In this document: piece after piece, positions 14,240 to 27,600 of the stretch
Layout of the letters: the number at the start of each line of letters is the position of its first letter
Numbering within the stretch: position 1 is the first letter of the stretch
Assembly: GCA_000708835.1 (NCBI GenBank)
Contig: DF237114.1
Span: 62,001-126,000, forward strand
From: Klebsormidium nitens
Taxonomy: Eukaryota > Streptophyta > Klebsormidiophyceae > Klebsormidiales > Klebsormidiaceae
Direction: 5' to 3'
DNA: 64,000 nucleotides
Made by a program: the position numbers and the translations under genes
Notes under the pieces: generated by a model
What the model was told of the DNA's origin: nothing
What the model saw: only the letters and a program-made list of their open reading frames with translations
Database searches by the model: none

Positions 14240-14675
14240 GCGTGGTCTCAAAACACATTTACAGCCACTGCGAGAACGCCGACATTTGTTGGAGCGGGGT
14301 GGGGGCCCGGCGGCTGGCGAAAGTGCCCGGCGGCTGAGGGGCCCAGGGGTCCGGCGGCCGGCGGCTGTGCCCGGGGAAAACTGGCCCGGGGTCCAAACCA
14401 ACAAAAAATGCAGGATTCTATGATATGCCGGCGGTTTTCGCAGCCGCTACGCGCTTATGAAAAATAAGAAATAGTTTTTTGTGCTTTTCCGGCCGTATAT
14501 TGCCCAAAAAGTGTCGTATAGCCCCAGTTTTTTGAATTTTGATCCCATTTTTTGGGGGGTCCTAGCCCGGCGGCTGGCCCCAAATCTCTGCTCAAAATTC
14601 AGGGGGGTTGGGGCCCGGCGGCTGGCAAACTGTCGGCGTTCTCGTAGTGACTGCAAATCTGTTTTGAGACCACGC
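14240..14675. mobile_element. Foldback (MITE-like) element with about 49-base inverted arms
   Basis: The left arm at 14240-14287 (starting GCGTGGTCTCAAAACA) recurs as its reverse complement at 14626-14675 (ending TTTTGAGACCACGC), with about 8 differences. The arms enclose about 340 bases that contain repeated GCCCGGCGGCTG motifs and a T-rich stretch. There is no transposase frame inside. The architecture fits a non-autonomous foldback or MITE copy. I did not identify a clear target-site duplication. Confidence 0.5.
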
Positions 14676-15029
14676 CTCGAGCCGCGCGCACGCGCTGTCT
14701 CGAAAGTTGCTTTGAAATCGCAAGAACTTCGCAGCTGGAAATCTTGAACACGTGGGCTTCTGCAAACGAAACGCTACGACAATCCCCTCTTGCATAAGGG
14801 ATCTCCGGGCCGTCCTTGGGCTTTGGGGGAAGCCGCTCGAAGGGGTCCCGGTGCGTAATATTATAGCACCCAGAGTTTTCATGGTTTCTTGGTGTGAGCA
14901 CGGAGTCTCTCTCACCTCTTAGTTTCGACCTTGAGCGCTGTTGCAAGACGCGCCTAACAAGCTTTTCCGCGCTCCTTTCGCCAATTCCTCTGGCTAGGCT
15001 GGCGGCCGCGCGGCCGCCTTGGCTGTGTG

Positions 15030-15800
15030 ACCAGTGCGTACCGGTACGGTAAGTTCCTTCCGAGACTCGAGTACGGTCGGTTTACGGTACCATCGGACTG
15101 GTACCGGTACGTCCGATAAGAGATGAACGAGCCGCGCGGCCCGCGACGCTCGAACCAATTATTAGACCGCTTAACTACCGGCCTCGTTTCGCAACTGGGT
15201 ACCGGTACGGCCTTTACTGAGTCCCTGAGTCGGCACTGGGCAGTGCTCGGCACACGCCTGCGGCGGCCAAGGCGGAGTGACGCTTCGATCCAAGAATTGC
15301 TTCGCCATGCACTACCGGTAGCTAGTGAACGGTACTCCTAATATGTACCAAGGTAGGTACTGACGGCCCAGTTTCACGATTTGTTGTATTGTACTGGTAG
15401 TTGTTCAGGTACCTGGAGTACCTAAACGCCTAATTTCCAACTTGCCTACCGTTTTAAAAGGTTTCATGAGAAACTCAACCACTTGTCAAATGTGGGTTCC
15501 AGGCTTGTGAGCTCCCTCTTCTTTCCATTAGGTACTCACCACTTTGAGGGTAAGGTATGGTATCCTGACCGGCATCCCTACCTGGTTTGAGAATATCGCA
15601 CTACCATTTGCCCCTGAACTGCATGAGGACGGTGGACCTGTGACTCTTACGGTGTGAGAGCTAGGAGCAGCTGCCAGCTCACAGGTAGGTGCAGCTCTGG
15701 AGCTGCGCAGTGCAGCTGAGAAACACCCTAGCTACCGAAATAGGTAAGTACAAGCTGTACATATCCATAGCGTATATTGTTCTATGTACCTGGTACCGAC
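15030..15800. repeat. GTACC-palindrome-rich segment
   Basis: GGTACC, ACCGGTAC and GTACGG motifs recur at high density, for example TACCGGTACG near 15037, 15110 and 15200. The spacer at 54.8-55.7 kb has a similar style based on GGTACCTAGGTA. The two may belong to one dispersed repeat family. No open frame in it is convincing. Confidence 0.4.
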
Positions 15801-16872
15801 GTGCACGCCCTCAGGTCCGCTTGACTACAAACTCATCTCGGGCAACAACGTCGCCTGTTTACCTAGTGCATGCATGCAGGCGCAACAAATCTAGGGTCAG
15901 CGAGCGAGTTTGCGAGTCCTCGTGAGTAGTCGCCACGTGGCAGTCTGTACAGGCGGACCCTTATGATCACATTCTTTGAACCCTGAATGCTGCAGAACAT
16001 GATACGGAGAACTACCGTAGCTTGGAGTTGAACACCCCCAGGCGTACTGGCCCCTGGGTGGTACTTCCCGATACAGTATAATACCGTATGCATTGATTCC
16101 AACACGCCACGGCGCGCATGATGCCAGTATGTACTAACATTCATCACCAAGAGTACCAGCTAGCCTCCGCCAACCAATGGTGCTGCTCATTCAATCAACC
16201 GGCCACCGGGCAGCACTGAGGCTGACTCGGACAGAATATTCTCGAGCCAAATGATCATTGCATCATTTCCGACGACTACCCAGGCCGGCTCTTTGCAATT
16301 GCTCTGATCGGGCTGCACAGTGCATTCATATTGTTGGGCAGGCCGGTCCGAGTCGCGGTACTTTACTGCGGCAGTACCTAGCTGGCTAGCTTGTAGTAGG
16401 AATGATTGTGATGTTTATCCTGAGCGCCAGATGTGAAGGCGCGGTAGGCTTAATGCGCCACAATAAGTCCTTTCAATAGCTTATGCAAGAGCCTGCTGTC
16501 GTTGTTAATTTGCGCCTAACGCCGCTGGCGGTCGATTCAATGTGTCGATCATCTGCCATTTAGTACAGATACCATAGCTTATGCGTATGGTGGCGATCTA
16601 TCTGAAAACATTGCCAACGACATCAGCACGACGTCTTACGTCCCTGTCACCTGATCCAAAGTCTGATGGTCGTTGTAAGTTGTGGCGGCTCGACCATATT
16701 GTGAATCATTCTGACAAGAAGCTCCGCAATAATCTCCGAAAGCGCCGCATTCCAAACTCGTCGGACCAAGCTGATTCTGCGCTTTCTCCCGCACCCTGGC
16801 GTAGCTGCAGCGCGCAAATCAGTAGACTCAACAGAAGCGCTTGTACCTTACCACATTGGCAGTCGCGATTAC

Positions 16873-16880
16873 TGACGTCA
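16873..16880. promoter_or_regulatory. TGACGTCA palindrome just upstream of the large gene's start codon
   Basis: A perfect TGACGTCA (bZIP/CRE-type core) sits 33 bases before the chosen ATG at 16913. In plants such palindromes are bound by bZIP factors. Whether this copy lies in the promoter or the 5' leader, and whether it works, cannot be told from sequence alone. Confidence 0.3.
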
Positions 16881-16912
16881 TCACTGATCCACTGAGAGCT
16901 CGATCCAGCTCA

Positions 16913-18665
16913 ATGAGCATGGCTACCCTGTCGGCAAAAAGCGCGGTGTCGGGCGCGCAAAGCAACATCAGCGCGCGCGCCGCCACTGGAGGGAGCACCA
17001 CCGCGATCAAGGCGTATCCGGCCACACAGGTGAGCCGCGGTTTTCTGCTCGATCTTGTATGTTTTCACTTCGTCACGATCTGCCTACTATCAGGTGTGAT
17101 CAATTGACTCCTATGGAATGTTTCGGTTGAGTGGCAGCTCGCGCTTGGATCTTTGAGCTTGGTGGCAATGTAATGGACTCCTGTGCTTTGTATCGGCGTC
17201 TTCGATCTGTGATGTTCCATTTGCTTGGAGCGAGCTGTCCGGAAATTTCCCCCAGCTCGTATTCTCCTTGGCTGACTCACTGGATTTTTTTTCGCAAACC
17301 CCGTATTTGTCCTTTCAAAGGTATGAGCTTGGATTGGTCTAGTACTTGTCTGATATGCTGTATCGATCGCCAGGCTCCAATGCTGAAATCTGCAGCCAGC
17401 TGTGTAGTGTGAGTGCTTCCTCTGCTTCATGGCTATGAGAAAGCGTGGGCTGTATTCAAACCGTGTTTTCCAACTTGGGAAAACCACCTTGGCATGATCT
17501 TATCACAATCATGTAGTGAACTAAATCCTGGCTATGTGGGCATGTACGGATAATTGAACCTTCTCCTTGTGCTTTTACTCTCCTCGATGAACGTTAGATG
17601 CCTGGAGGTCACCCCCAAAGTTCCCCCCGGCCCCCGACACAATCGTATTCGAGCTGGTCCAAAGTCCATCTCCATCTGCATGCATCAGAACCTTAGGTGA
17701 GCTGGTGATCAATTTGGATCAACTGGCCCCTTTTTCTTTTCAGCAACAGCACTAACCGGGTGTTTGGTCTCTCCTCCAACACAGCTGGGTCGCTCATCAA
17801 GCCGGCGCTCGTTTACTGTGTCAAGGGGAGCTGAGAAGCGGGCTCCCGTTAACAAGTCAGTCAGGTGAGGTGTTGATCTGGCTCCAAAGGAGCTGGGGAC
17901 CAGTTGAGTTTGATAAGGTCAAAGCGATTTTTGCATTCCGGGAGAAGCGCCATTGGGACCCCTTGGTCCTGCGCGCATGGATCCAGAGCAGGGCAGTTGG
18001 ATGCTGACGATCTGATGGATCTGAACAGTGATTCCTAGCTATGTCTATATATGATAGAACCGCATGCGGGCCTATTTTGTCTATAATGGAACCGCATTCG
18101 GAAGGTCGAATAAAAACCGCCCTGCATTGGATACAAAAATATAGAGTGTCTGAAGCTCTGTGCAAGAAAACCACAAAGGTTGTGCCACTTAGTTTGCAAT
18201 CGATTGGAATCGCTTTAATCTGTCTTGAGACTCGGAGCAGTTAGTAAGGAATCTGTTCGATCAGGCGATGCAAGCAAAAGCTTGACGTGCTTCAAAAAGA
18301 CACATGTGTGCTGGTATAACTCAAATTTGAACCAGAGTGCTTCCATTCAAAAAGACCTTCACTGTCAATTGCCAGTGAACAGTGCCCACTGCAAGCCTGC
18401 TTCCCCAATCAACCATTTGCCGCACCGTTGGTTCCTGAATCTCACTTACTGTCACGCAGTGACGTTTTGACTCAGCGATTGTGATTTTAACAACTAAAGG
18501 TGCGTGCATGCAGGTGCATCGGGGTCGCGCCCCTTGGCGGGGGGCTCGGAGCACTCCCTCAGCAGCCGGCGGTCCCTCAATTGGGTGCTTCCCCGCAGCA
18601 GTTCACCCAGGGGCTTCCAGTCTCAAGCCCAGTGCCACAAGGCCTCCCCACTCCAAATGGACTTG
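16913..18665 (+). other. Large gene exons 1-3: transit-like leader and Pro/Gln-rich segment
   Basis: Exon 1 (39 codons) ends in phase 0 at a CAG/GTGAGC donor. Exon 2 follows an acceptor ending AACACAG and ends in phase 2. Exon 3 starts in phase 2 and ends in phase 1. The first 67 residues are rich in Ser, Ala, Thr, Lys and Arg, have no acidic residue before about position 55, and lack a hydrophobic signal-peptide core. They end in KSVRC, much like a plastid transit peptide with a VRC-type cleavage region. Residues after that are Pro/Gln/Gly-rich with short PQQP and SPQQF motifs. The ATG at 16913 was preferred because it is the first in-frame Met of the GC-rich coding stretch and gives the MSMA start common in transit peptides. 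Plastid targeting is inference. Confidence 0.6.
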
Positions 18666-21600
18666 GTAAGTTCTGGTGTTTGGAAGAGAGAGGCTACTCC
18701 CTGAGACATTGTGTGCCTGTCTTCAAGGTTGGCCTGGAAGTCTGTAGACTTATGGGCCAGGTGTTGTGACAGCTTCTTATGTGAACGAGGCTCACTCGAA
18801 GGTTTTTGAAGAGGCTGTAGCATCTATTATCGATCTCGAGTACTTTCCTTGCATGCAAAACAGAAGCCTCCGAAAAGACGAACGAATTTGGTCGACTTCA
18901 TTGCCCACTGATAATTGTCGTATGATTGAGAAGGACTTCCTGCTTTAGGTATCGGCCATGACTTCAGTTCATCCGATCCTAAGTGCTCCGACGCCCTGTG
19001 GACCTATTGTGCTTAGTTGATCACCCGTCAATGAAACTCTCAAGAAAGTTGACTCGCGCAAAGCCGAGACCCTGCCATCGTAACAACTGCTCTACGCTAA
19101 ACGTCTGTCCTGAAAACGAGAGAATAGCTGAGGAGAAATTGCGTCATTAAACGAGGGCATCATCAAACGAGGGCAGCTTATTTTGCAGGCGGGCAAGCGA
19201 CCGGGCTCCTTCCCACCGTGGAGAGAGTGGTTGGAGTCGGCGGCGCACCGGGAGTTTCCGGGGCGGGTGGCCTAGGTAACGCCCTTAATCGACACACATC
19301 GTGTTCAGCTGGCACCAGATCTCTGCTTTTAAGAACCGGATTATGCTCATCCATGCAGCCTTACACCAGTGACTTGGAAGATATAGCTGGCTGCCGTTGA
19401 GTCCGGCGCAGGAAGGAACGAAGAGCTTTACGATTTTCAAACAATTTCAGCTTTTCTGTAAAGCTGAGCTGGATTCGAACATTGATTGTCCAGCCAGAAT
19501 AAGAGTGTTTCGACTCGAAGATGACTTGCAACTGTGTGCCATTTGTTGACTTATGAATGTTCGTAAGTGAGGACGTTACCTTGAAAGGTTCGATTGGGTG
19601 AAGGTTCGCTTTTGTGAATTTATATCCACGTTAACGCAAGTTCACTTCGTGAATGCGTTAGGGATTCCCAGCTTGGCTGATGCTAGTAAGGCACATACCT
19701 TCCTGTGGACGTTGTTAATTTCGACGCAGCGTTTCAAATATCTTGGACGCAACCAAAGTGTGACTCTTGTACCACTCAGTCAAAACACAGTCCAGCTACG
19801 AGCCCTTGCCTACTTTCTGCACCTAAGCCTCGATTATCAGCGCGGCGCGACTTACTTTCGCAAATAAGGAAGCTTCTCGAACGCTTTTTAATCGCGTCAA
19901 CCGTTCTCTCGAGCTTCGTAGTTGTCTTCCAGTCAATAGGGGCCCTGTTGCTCTCTCTCCGTTTGTTACAGACGTTCCCGATTCCGTTTGTCATAGATAT
20001 TCCGTTCCGATTGTCAAACCCGTTCCGTTCCGTTTGTCAAAAATTTTTCGTTCCTTTGTTTACAGGTGGCGGACAGGCATCTGGGCTCCTGCCGACCGTG
20101 GAGCGCGTCGTTGGTGTCGGAGGGCAGCCGGATCAGTCGGGCCAACAAGGTAAGGACACGTGTCAATAAGCGTACCGCCATTTTTGCAACTGAGCTGGAT
20201 CACAAATCGAGTAAAGAGCGGAGAGAACGCGGTTGGCTGGGCCTCTCACTTTTCGACTGCCCACATGTCAAAATTGATAGTACAGCTGCGGTCTACTTGG
20301 TCTACTTTCAGTCGGCAGCTGTTTTAAATCCCCCCGACTTCTATCAGATTTGTTGCGACGTTGACACAGCTCGCCTCGTCTGTTTTACTTTGTCGGGACG
20401 TCCACTTCCACAGACTGTCCGACTACCACAGATCGTCCTCCTTCCTTATACCTTCTTCAGTGAGGACTCGGAAGCTGTATTTGTGTTAGCTTTTTGCCCT
20501 ACGTACAAATTTTCTGATGTACATTACAAAACGTCGTATCCGTTCCTACAGGCTACGCCCAGCAGCCCGGTGCTTACCAAGGCCAGAGCTCCTACGGCAA
20601 CGGCCAGGTTCAGCAGACGACAGATCCCTACTATGGGCAAAACGCGAACTATGGAGTAGCCCAAGCGCCTGGTAAGCGTTCTGCCGGCTAGTCGCAAACC
20701 AATGGTCGGAAAACTTTGGCTGAGGTTGAGTTCAGAGGATCTTCGCCAGAAGCTGCCCGTCGTTGTTTGTTTGTACGAACCGTTTGTTTGCTGCACATTT
20801 GGCGACGTAACGCTTGTACGTGCGTCTAAGAATTCCGCACCCAGATCTCGGGCAACATGCGGCGTATGTGTCGTTCTGCGCAAGCAGTAGTAGGGTTGTT
20901 ATTGCTTTTTGAGAGGAGCGGTTCTTCTGCACAAAGGGCTCTACAGTAGCCTATGGCTGTGGTTGTGAAAGCGACAGTTTTTGAGGGCATTTTATGCGCT
21001 GCAGGAAACCAAGCCGGTGGGCTCCTTCCGACGGTGGAGAATATCCTGGGCGTTGGAGGCCAGCAGGGAGGGCTCGGAGGCGTTGCAGGTAAGTGCTCGT
21101 ATGTGCGGATTTTGCTGCATCGTCCCGGCAAGGGCTGCGTTTACTTTCGCCTAACGAATAAGTGTGCCCCTTGAAAACAAACAGCTTGAATAGACAAAGG
21201 TATTAATGGGGAAAACTTAATCTGAATCAAGGCATTCTTGTTTCGGCGTTCTTGCGGATTTTTGTGGTGTGGGGCTTTGTCCTCGTTGGAGTGCCCTTGC
21301 AAAACTCGACACCGCCCATGACGCGTAAAGCGTCCACCGGTATAGCGTGTGCATCCTCATGGTCCTTCTTCTGTGTCGATTGATCGTCCTGTCCCCTGAA
21401 ACCGCGGGCTGGTAGGTCAGAACGAATCTGGTCAATTTGTCCCCGCCCTCCAGCTTCAACGCAATCCCAAACTTCTTCGATGATTTTCACATTGCCTAAT
21501 GCGCGCTCTTGTGCAGGTGGGCTGCCAGGTGGCGTCGGGAGTGCCGTCCCCGGGGGAGCCCTCCCTGGAGGTCTTCCTGGAGGTGTAGGGCAGCAACAAG

Positions 21601-24600
21601 GTTAGTTTTTTATTACCACACGTTATACGAAAGATTTCGGACTCAAACACCTATCTTAAAACCCTGCAGACTCGGAAGCATGTCAAAAAAGATGGGAGTC
21701 TTCAGAGGTTCCCTCGGTCTTCATCTCGCTTGGAGGCGGAAACACTACTCCTTATGCATGAATTTTAAGTTTCAAGACTGAAGGTGCTTCCTTCCTTCCT
21801 TGCTGAAGATAGCTGCGGAGCGAGAGACAGCTGCCGGTCGCACGGGGGGTCGTTGAGATTTGCGCAAGCCCGTTTGCAGTCTGGAGAACGCTTCTGCAAG
21901 GGTTGTTGAGAACGTGCCTGCTCTTTTGTTTTCAGTCAAAAAACACCGAGCTTTGCTCACGGTGGTGTTGCTTTCTTGGTCGCAGATTATGGTAACCAGT
22001 CCGGCGGTAGTCCGGCTACCGGCCTGCTCCCCACCGTCGAGAGAGTGGTGGGCGTTGGGGGCGACCAAGGTGACTTTGAGGGACAATTCAAAGAGTCGAG
22101 AACAGAAAGATAGGACTAGTGGATCTTAGAACCCCGTTGCGAGAATCCTTACTGTTGCTGGTCACAGACCTTTATATCGTACTCGAGTTCGCACACATAT
22201 CTGTGAGTTTTTAATGAATTTTCAAATGAGCTTAATGAGCTTAATGAGTTTCAATGAGTGTATCTCGTATTATGTGAACGTGCTCTCTCGCAGGTGGGCT
22301 TCCAGGAGGTGTCGGATCTGCCATTCCGGGGGGTGCCCTTCCTGGAGGCGCGGGCCAGCAACAAGGTAGATTTGTAAAGTACTCGATAAGCAATGGACTC
22401 ATGCAAGTATGTGTACGTAGAAGTGCATGAAAACCACCGTCAAGAATTATGAGGCTTCTTTGGGTCTCCTGCATTTGTGATGTTTCTTCTCAAAAAACTC
22501 AACAAGATGTTAGTTGTCTGGCAATGACTACTTCATTGTATATGAACAGTAGCTTTGGTAGCCCTCGTCTTGACAACAATGTCAAGCAGCGATTGTGTTT
22601 GTGGAGCTGCAAAACGACGCAGGGCGACTGCGTCTGATATCCTGGTTTCGATCTTTCGAAATTTAGTTCTGTGATATTTCAGAGGATGGTCCGCGAAGAT
22701 TGATGATATAACGAGGGGCGCGATCAAAGGAACTGGGTTGAGCAACCAAGAATTCGAGTGCCAAACTGGAGTTTTCACAATAATCAAAATAGAGTCGTGT
22801 TGAACGGCTGGTGACGTTTTTTTCGCAGGTTATGGCAACCAGCAGCAAGGCGGTAGCCAGCAGTCCGGCCTTCTCCCCACCGTTGAAAGAGTGTTGGGCG
22901 TTGGGGAACAGCAAGGGCAGCAGGGAGGCTTGGCAGGTGAAAGCGAACGCATATATATTGCATCGATTGATTGGGTGGACAAAACTACTTCTTTTTGCGG
23001 CTTTTTGTGGATTCAACCCTCTCGTAGGCTTCGTTCGTTCGATTGAGGGCGTTCTGGATTTTTCCCATATTGTTTGTGTGAGCGTTGCCCAGAGCAGGTC
23101 CGCCTTTTACAGCTTGATCTTTGCCGGCCATCAGATCGGGTATCCGTTTCAAATCAGATGTTAGATAGCTAGCTGCTTGCCTAAAACCATCTTCGTCCCT
23201 GAGTGTCAACTGTTAGTCCTCCAAAGAGGCATATCGACTTCATTAATTCTTTGGACAACACACTTTTCAAAAGGTACCCGATCATTGTCAGACTCTTCAA
23301 ATGACTACGGTCACAAAAGACTTTCTTTTACTTTGCTCAAAACCTGCAACCGTGCAGGTGGGCTGCCAGGTGGTGTTGGTTCAGCCATTCCTGGGGGCGC
23401 CCTTCCTGGAGGCGCAGGGCAACAGCAAGGTTAGTTCGTGGAAACTTGTTTGTGTTCGAGGTGTAGAACGTACGGTCAGACTTTGATTTTCGCAACTGGT
23501 CTCGTATCTAGCGAGAGTGCCGCATTCTTAAGAATCCCGGACAATCAACTGCCGCTCAGGAACTCACCATTGAGTGGTAGCTTCACAACCCATGCCTGAT
23601 CATGATACCAAACGATGCAGATGAAAAGAATGGAATGGATTCTGCTAATTGTTGGATGTTGTGCAGTGGATCGACACTTTTTGCACAATCCCGGAATAGT
23701 GAGACGTTTCCGCAAGCGTGATAACAGAACGCGCGCGCTCTCTCAAACACGCGAGCCCGTGTAATTAAAGAGCTCGTACCTTTGTGCTTGCAGGTTACGG
23801 TAACCAGCAGGGTGGTAACGGGCAGCAATCCGGCCTTCTCCCCACCGTCGAAAGAGTGGTCGGCGTTGGTGGGCAGCAGGGAGGTGTAGCAGGTAACAGC
23901 TGCGCAGTTTTCTAAAACCGCTAATTTGTTGAAGTGCGGCATCGTCTCCTTGACCTTGGTCACTTTACTTTCCGGCCTCTCGCGTAAAGATGGTATTCAG
24001 GATCTTCGTCAAGTCGGTAGAATCTTTCAAGCTCAAACCCTTCCGCAGTATGGCTTGTCTATACTCTTTGCTTTCTGCTTTATTCCAACTCACAGGTCCA
24101 TACGACTCGCTAGTTGCTCTGCATCTTCCTTCTCTTCGCGATTGTGGAATTCCGGGCTGCCACTCTTGGGTCTTTCGTGCAGTTTTCTCTAACTCGTCGA
24201 CTCTGGTCCCACAAAGCTGCCTTATTTCCTTTGTAAGTTACTCATCGCGCCCTCTCTCACAGGTGGGCTGCCGGGTGGTGTCGGGTCTGCCCTCCCTGGA
24301 GGCGCTGGACAGCAACAAGGTTGGTTCTCAGTTTCTACATTAAGCACTTACTCTGAGCCACGTCTCTTCATGACTTGTTGAATTGAACGTGCAAGAACAT
24401 ACTGTCGCTGATGAAATCCAGGATCTTGCCCTTGCTTATTCGATTTATTGCATGGCCAATCTGCGAAGCTAGCGAATCCTCTTTTGGCGGTACTACTAGT
24501 CCCTGCAGCGCCCTTGCTTATTCGATTTATTGCATGGCCAATTTGCGAAGCTAGCGAATCCTCTTCTGGCGGTACTACTAGTCCCATACTATATCGTCGT

Positions 24601-27600
24601 TGCTAAATGAAAGCTGCGCAGCGAAAGCTTCCGTTTTGTCACCAGAAGAAAGAAGTATGCCCGAGACCTGTATTGCAATTTTGACAAGGTTGCTGCAGCG
24701 ATGGAAGTGAACGAAGCACGCGCTGAATATCCCCCGTATCGAATCATGCACATAAACTCATATGAGCAAACGGTACGGTTTCGGTTCTACACAAATTCTG
24801 ACACGTTGCTTGCAGGTTATGGCAACCAGCAATCCGGCGGTGGCCAGCAGTCTGGCCTCCTCCCCACTGTTGAGAGAGTGGTCGGCGTCGGAGGACAGGG
24901 AGGCTTGGCAGGTAATTTTACACTTGTAACATGCTATTCCTTTCTCCGCTCTGCGCTATTCCGCTCTTCGCTCTCGCGCTATTCCGCTCTCGCTCTCCGC
25001 TCTCCGGTCTGCGCTCTCCAGCTCTCCGCTCACCGCTCTGCGCTCTCCGCTCTCGACATCATCTCCGCTCAAATCGGTTACAAATTTTGGGATCAGTGTC
25101 GTGCATGCACTTTGCTTTCGGCTTCACCATCCGGATTCGCAAAACCTGCCACGTCATCCAAACGTCGTACAACGCGCGCGCTCTCGCAGGTGGGCTGCCC
25201 GCTGGTGCAGGGTCTGCCGTCCCTGGAGGAGCACTCCCCGGAGGCCTTCCTGGAGGAGTGGGGCAGCAACAAGGTGGGCTTACAGAGGTTCTAATCGTGG
25301 AATTGCACATTCGGTTAAACCTGGCCGCCTAACCAGAGTTCACTTTGAGCCGAACACAAAACTTACCTTTGAATTTAGATCCTCCGATGATCCGCATGCC
25401 TCGCATCGAACGGCCCAAGTTCTGCGGCTCGAGAAAAGGTCTGCGACGGGGTCGATCGGACTCGGGTCAGGCGGCCAGGTTTGACAGAACCTGCAATAAA
25501 CCCATCTTGAGCCCATTCTCGAGTCTGTCTCTCTTGTGAGCTCCCGATTGAATGTGCCAAGGGATTTCGGACACCGATGCGGGAAAAACCCTGATGATAA
25601 GCTCTCCCTGATTGCGCTCTTGCTCATCCACTTAAGGCGGGTGGTTCCGAATTACTCCCCTAGCGACCGTAGCCCCATACATCGGTGTTGGCATGTGAAA
25701 GCTGCGAGCGAAAGGTTCTATGTGCCGTCAGAGAGCTCAGTGGCTATTCGAACGGAGCCTGCCCGATGAAACTTCCTACCAAAACGGATAAAATCGAAGC
25801 ATTCTGCAGGCGTTTCAGGACACCGAGTTGAACGCTCCTTCACCCAATCGTTTATGAGCCTCTTAGTGATAAAGCCGATTCGTGACGACTTGCTCGCAGG
25901 TTACGGCAACCAGCAGCAAGGCGGCAGCCAGCAGTCCGGCCTTCTCCCCACCGTCGAGAGAGTAGTGGGCGTCGGGGGACAGCAGGGAGGTGTGGCAGGT
26001 AATTTCACGCTTGCAATACAGCGCTACTCTTCTTCCTGGACGTTCTAACACGCGCCGGACGTCTTCTCTACTCAGGGTTAAGCTTTCAATGCGTCCCTTC
26101 GCAAACCTGACTTGTCTTTTGAAACTATCTCAACGCGCGCTTGTTTTGCAGGTGGGCTGCCGGGTGGTGTCGGGTCGGCCATCCCGGGGGGAGCACTTCC
26201 TGGAGGCGCAGGACAGCAACAAGGTTAGCTTTTACATACACTCGGGACTTAATCTATGAACTCATATCCTATGCTTTAGTGGACTCCTATCTTGAATGTG
26301 TCAACATCCTGACTTCGAGCGATCCACAAATGGTCGTAACCTTCTTGCCCACTTCAGGTGGTGGCTCTGAATAGTCACACGTCGATGTTGCTTTCCTAGA
26401 AGCTCCGCAGCAAATCTGTTTGCCGTTCGTATGCTTCTTTGAAGGAATTTCAATCGATGTTTGCCTGAGCCCGAATGCAGCTTTGAGAAGCCTTGTTCAG
26501 TAGAATCGATAAGAACGAAGTACGCGTTCAAAGAACACAAGGTCAGATCCTCGAGCACACGCTCGAAGAACACTGCATTCAAACCCTCCATTACACCATC
26601 TCGTATGAGCAGATGATGTGCACGTCGTTTTCAAACCGTTCGTAACTTCTTGCACGCAGGTTATGGCAACCAGCAGCAGGGGGGTGGCCAGCAGTCCGGC
26701 CTTCTCCCCACTGTCGAGAGAGTGGTGGGCGTTGGGGGACAGGGAGGTCTGGCAGGTGACTAAATCACTTCCCAGAGGCGGGTCCGCTCTTTATTGACCT
26801 CGAACCGTTCTCCTGTCTACTGACGTACGTTCATATGAGCCTAGCTGAGTGTTTCGTTGTCGATTACGGCTGGTAGGATCAGTATTTGCCTGCAGTTTGT
26901 TTGCCGAGTCGTACGACTTTAGATCTGACGTTTTTGCGAAATCTTTGACACTCTTTTCACGAACGCGTGCTCTCCCGCAGGTGGGCTGCCGGGTGGTGTC
27001 GGATCTGCCATCCCTGGGGGCGCAGGACAGCAACAAGGTTAGTCAAAACACTTTACCCGGTTTAGTTTAGTGACTTCACATTGTTCTTTGAAAGTTGCGG
27101 AGTGAGAGCTTGCCCCTGCCGCTGACATGCAATGTTTGGAAGAGCTGGATCATACATGGGTTGCCCAAGCCCGCCTTGTCCACTGAAAAGCTTCCTGCCT
27201 AGACTGGTGCGAATAATATTGTGCGCATGTTTAGGAAACTGTCATCAAAACGGTGCATCACTTCTTAGCAGATAACGTTGCTTTTGAAACGATTCGTGAT
27301 AACTTGCCCGCAGGTTACGGCAACCAGCAGTCCGGCGGTGGCCAGCAGTCCGGCCTTCTCCCCACGGTTGAAAGGGTTGTAGGCGTCGGGGGACAGCAAG
27401 GTCAACACGGCGGTATGGCAGGTGAATCTACAATCCTGATGCGGATCTACTCACCGCTGACGTTAACGTCACGCTTTCGGCTTACGTCCTTTTGACTGCC
27501 TTTCAAAAGTCGAGTTGGGACATTTCTTGCGGCTGGTACCTGATAACTTGCCTTCGAGTTTGTAAGTTTTGATGGACCCTCACCAGTGCAGATTCACCGT

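Larger units (their letters stand above)
11703..16912. other. Spacer upstream of the large gene, repeat-rich
   Basis: No gene is supported in this stretch. It holds a TATACTT-type microsatellite (13199-13250), a foldback element (14240-14675), and a segment from about 15030 to 15800 that is unusually dense in GGTACC/GTACCGGTAC palindromes. It ends in the presumed promoter and 5' leader of the 45-exon gene. An open frame of about 167 codons at 13964-14467 lacks a convincing start and overlaps the foldback element, so it is not called. Confidence 0.5.

Noticed and set aside
13964-14467. Open frame of about 167 codons on +
   Set aside because: It overlaps a foldback element, has a Gly/Pro bias from GC repeats, and shows no recognisable domain.
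16581-16895. Open frame of 104 codons just upstream of the large gene
   Set aside because: It is in a different frame, with no targeting or domain features. It is probably promoter and 5' leader.
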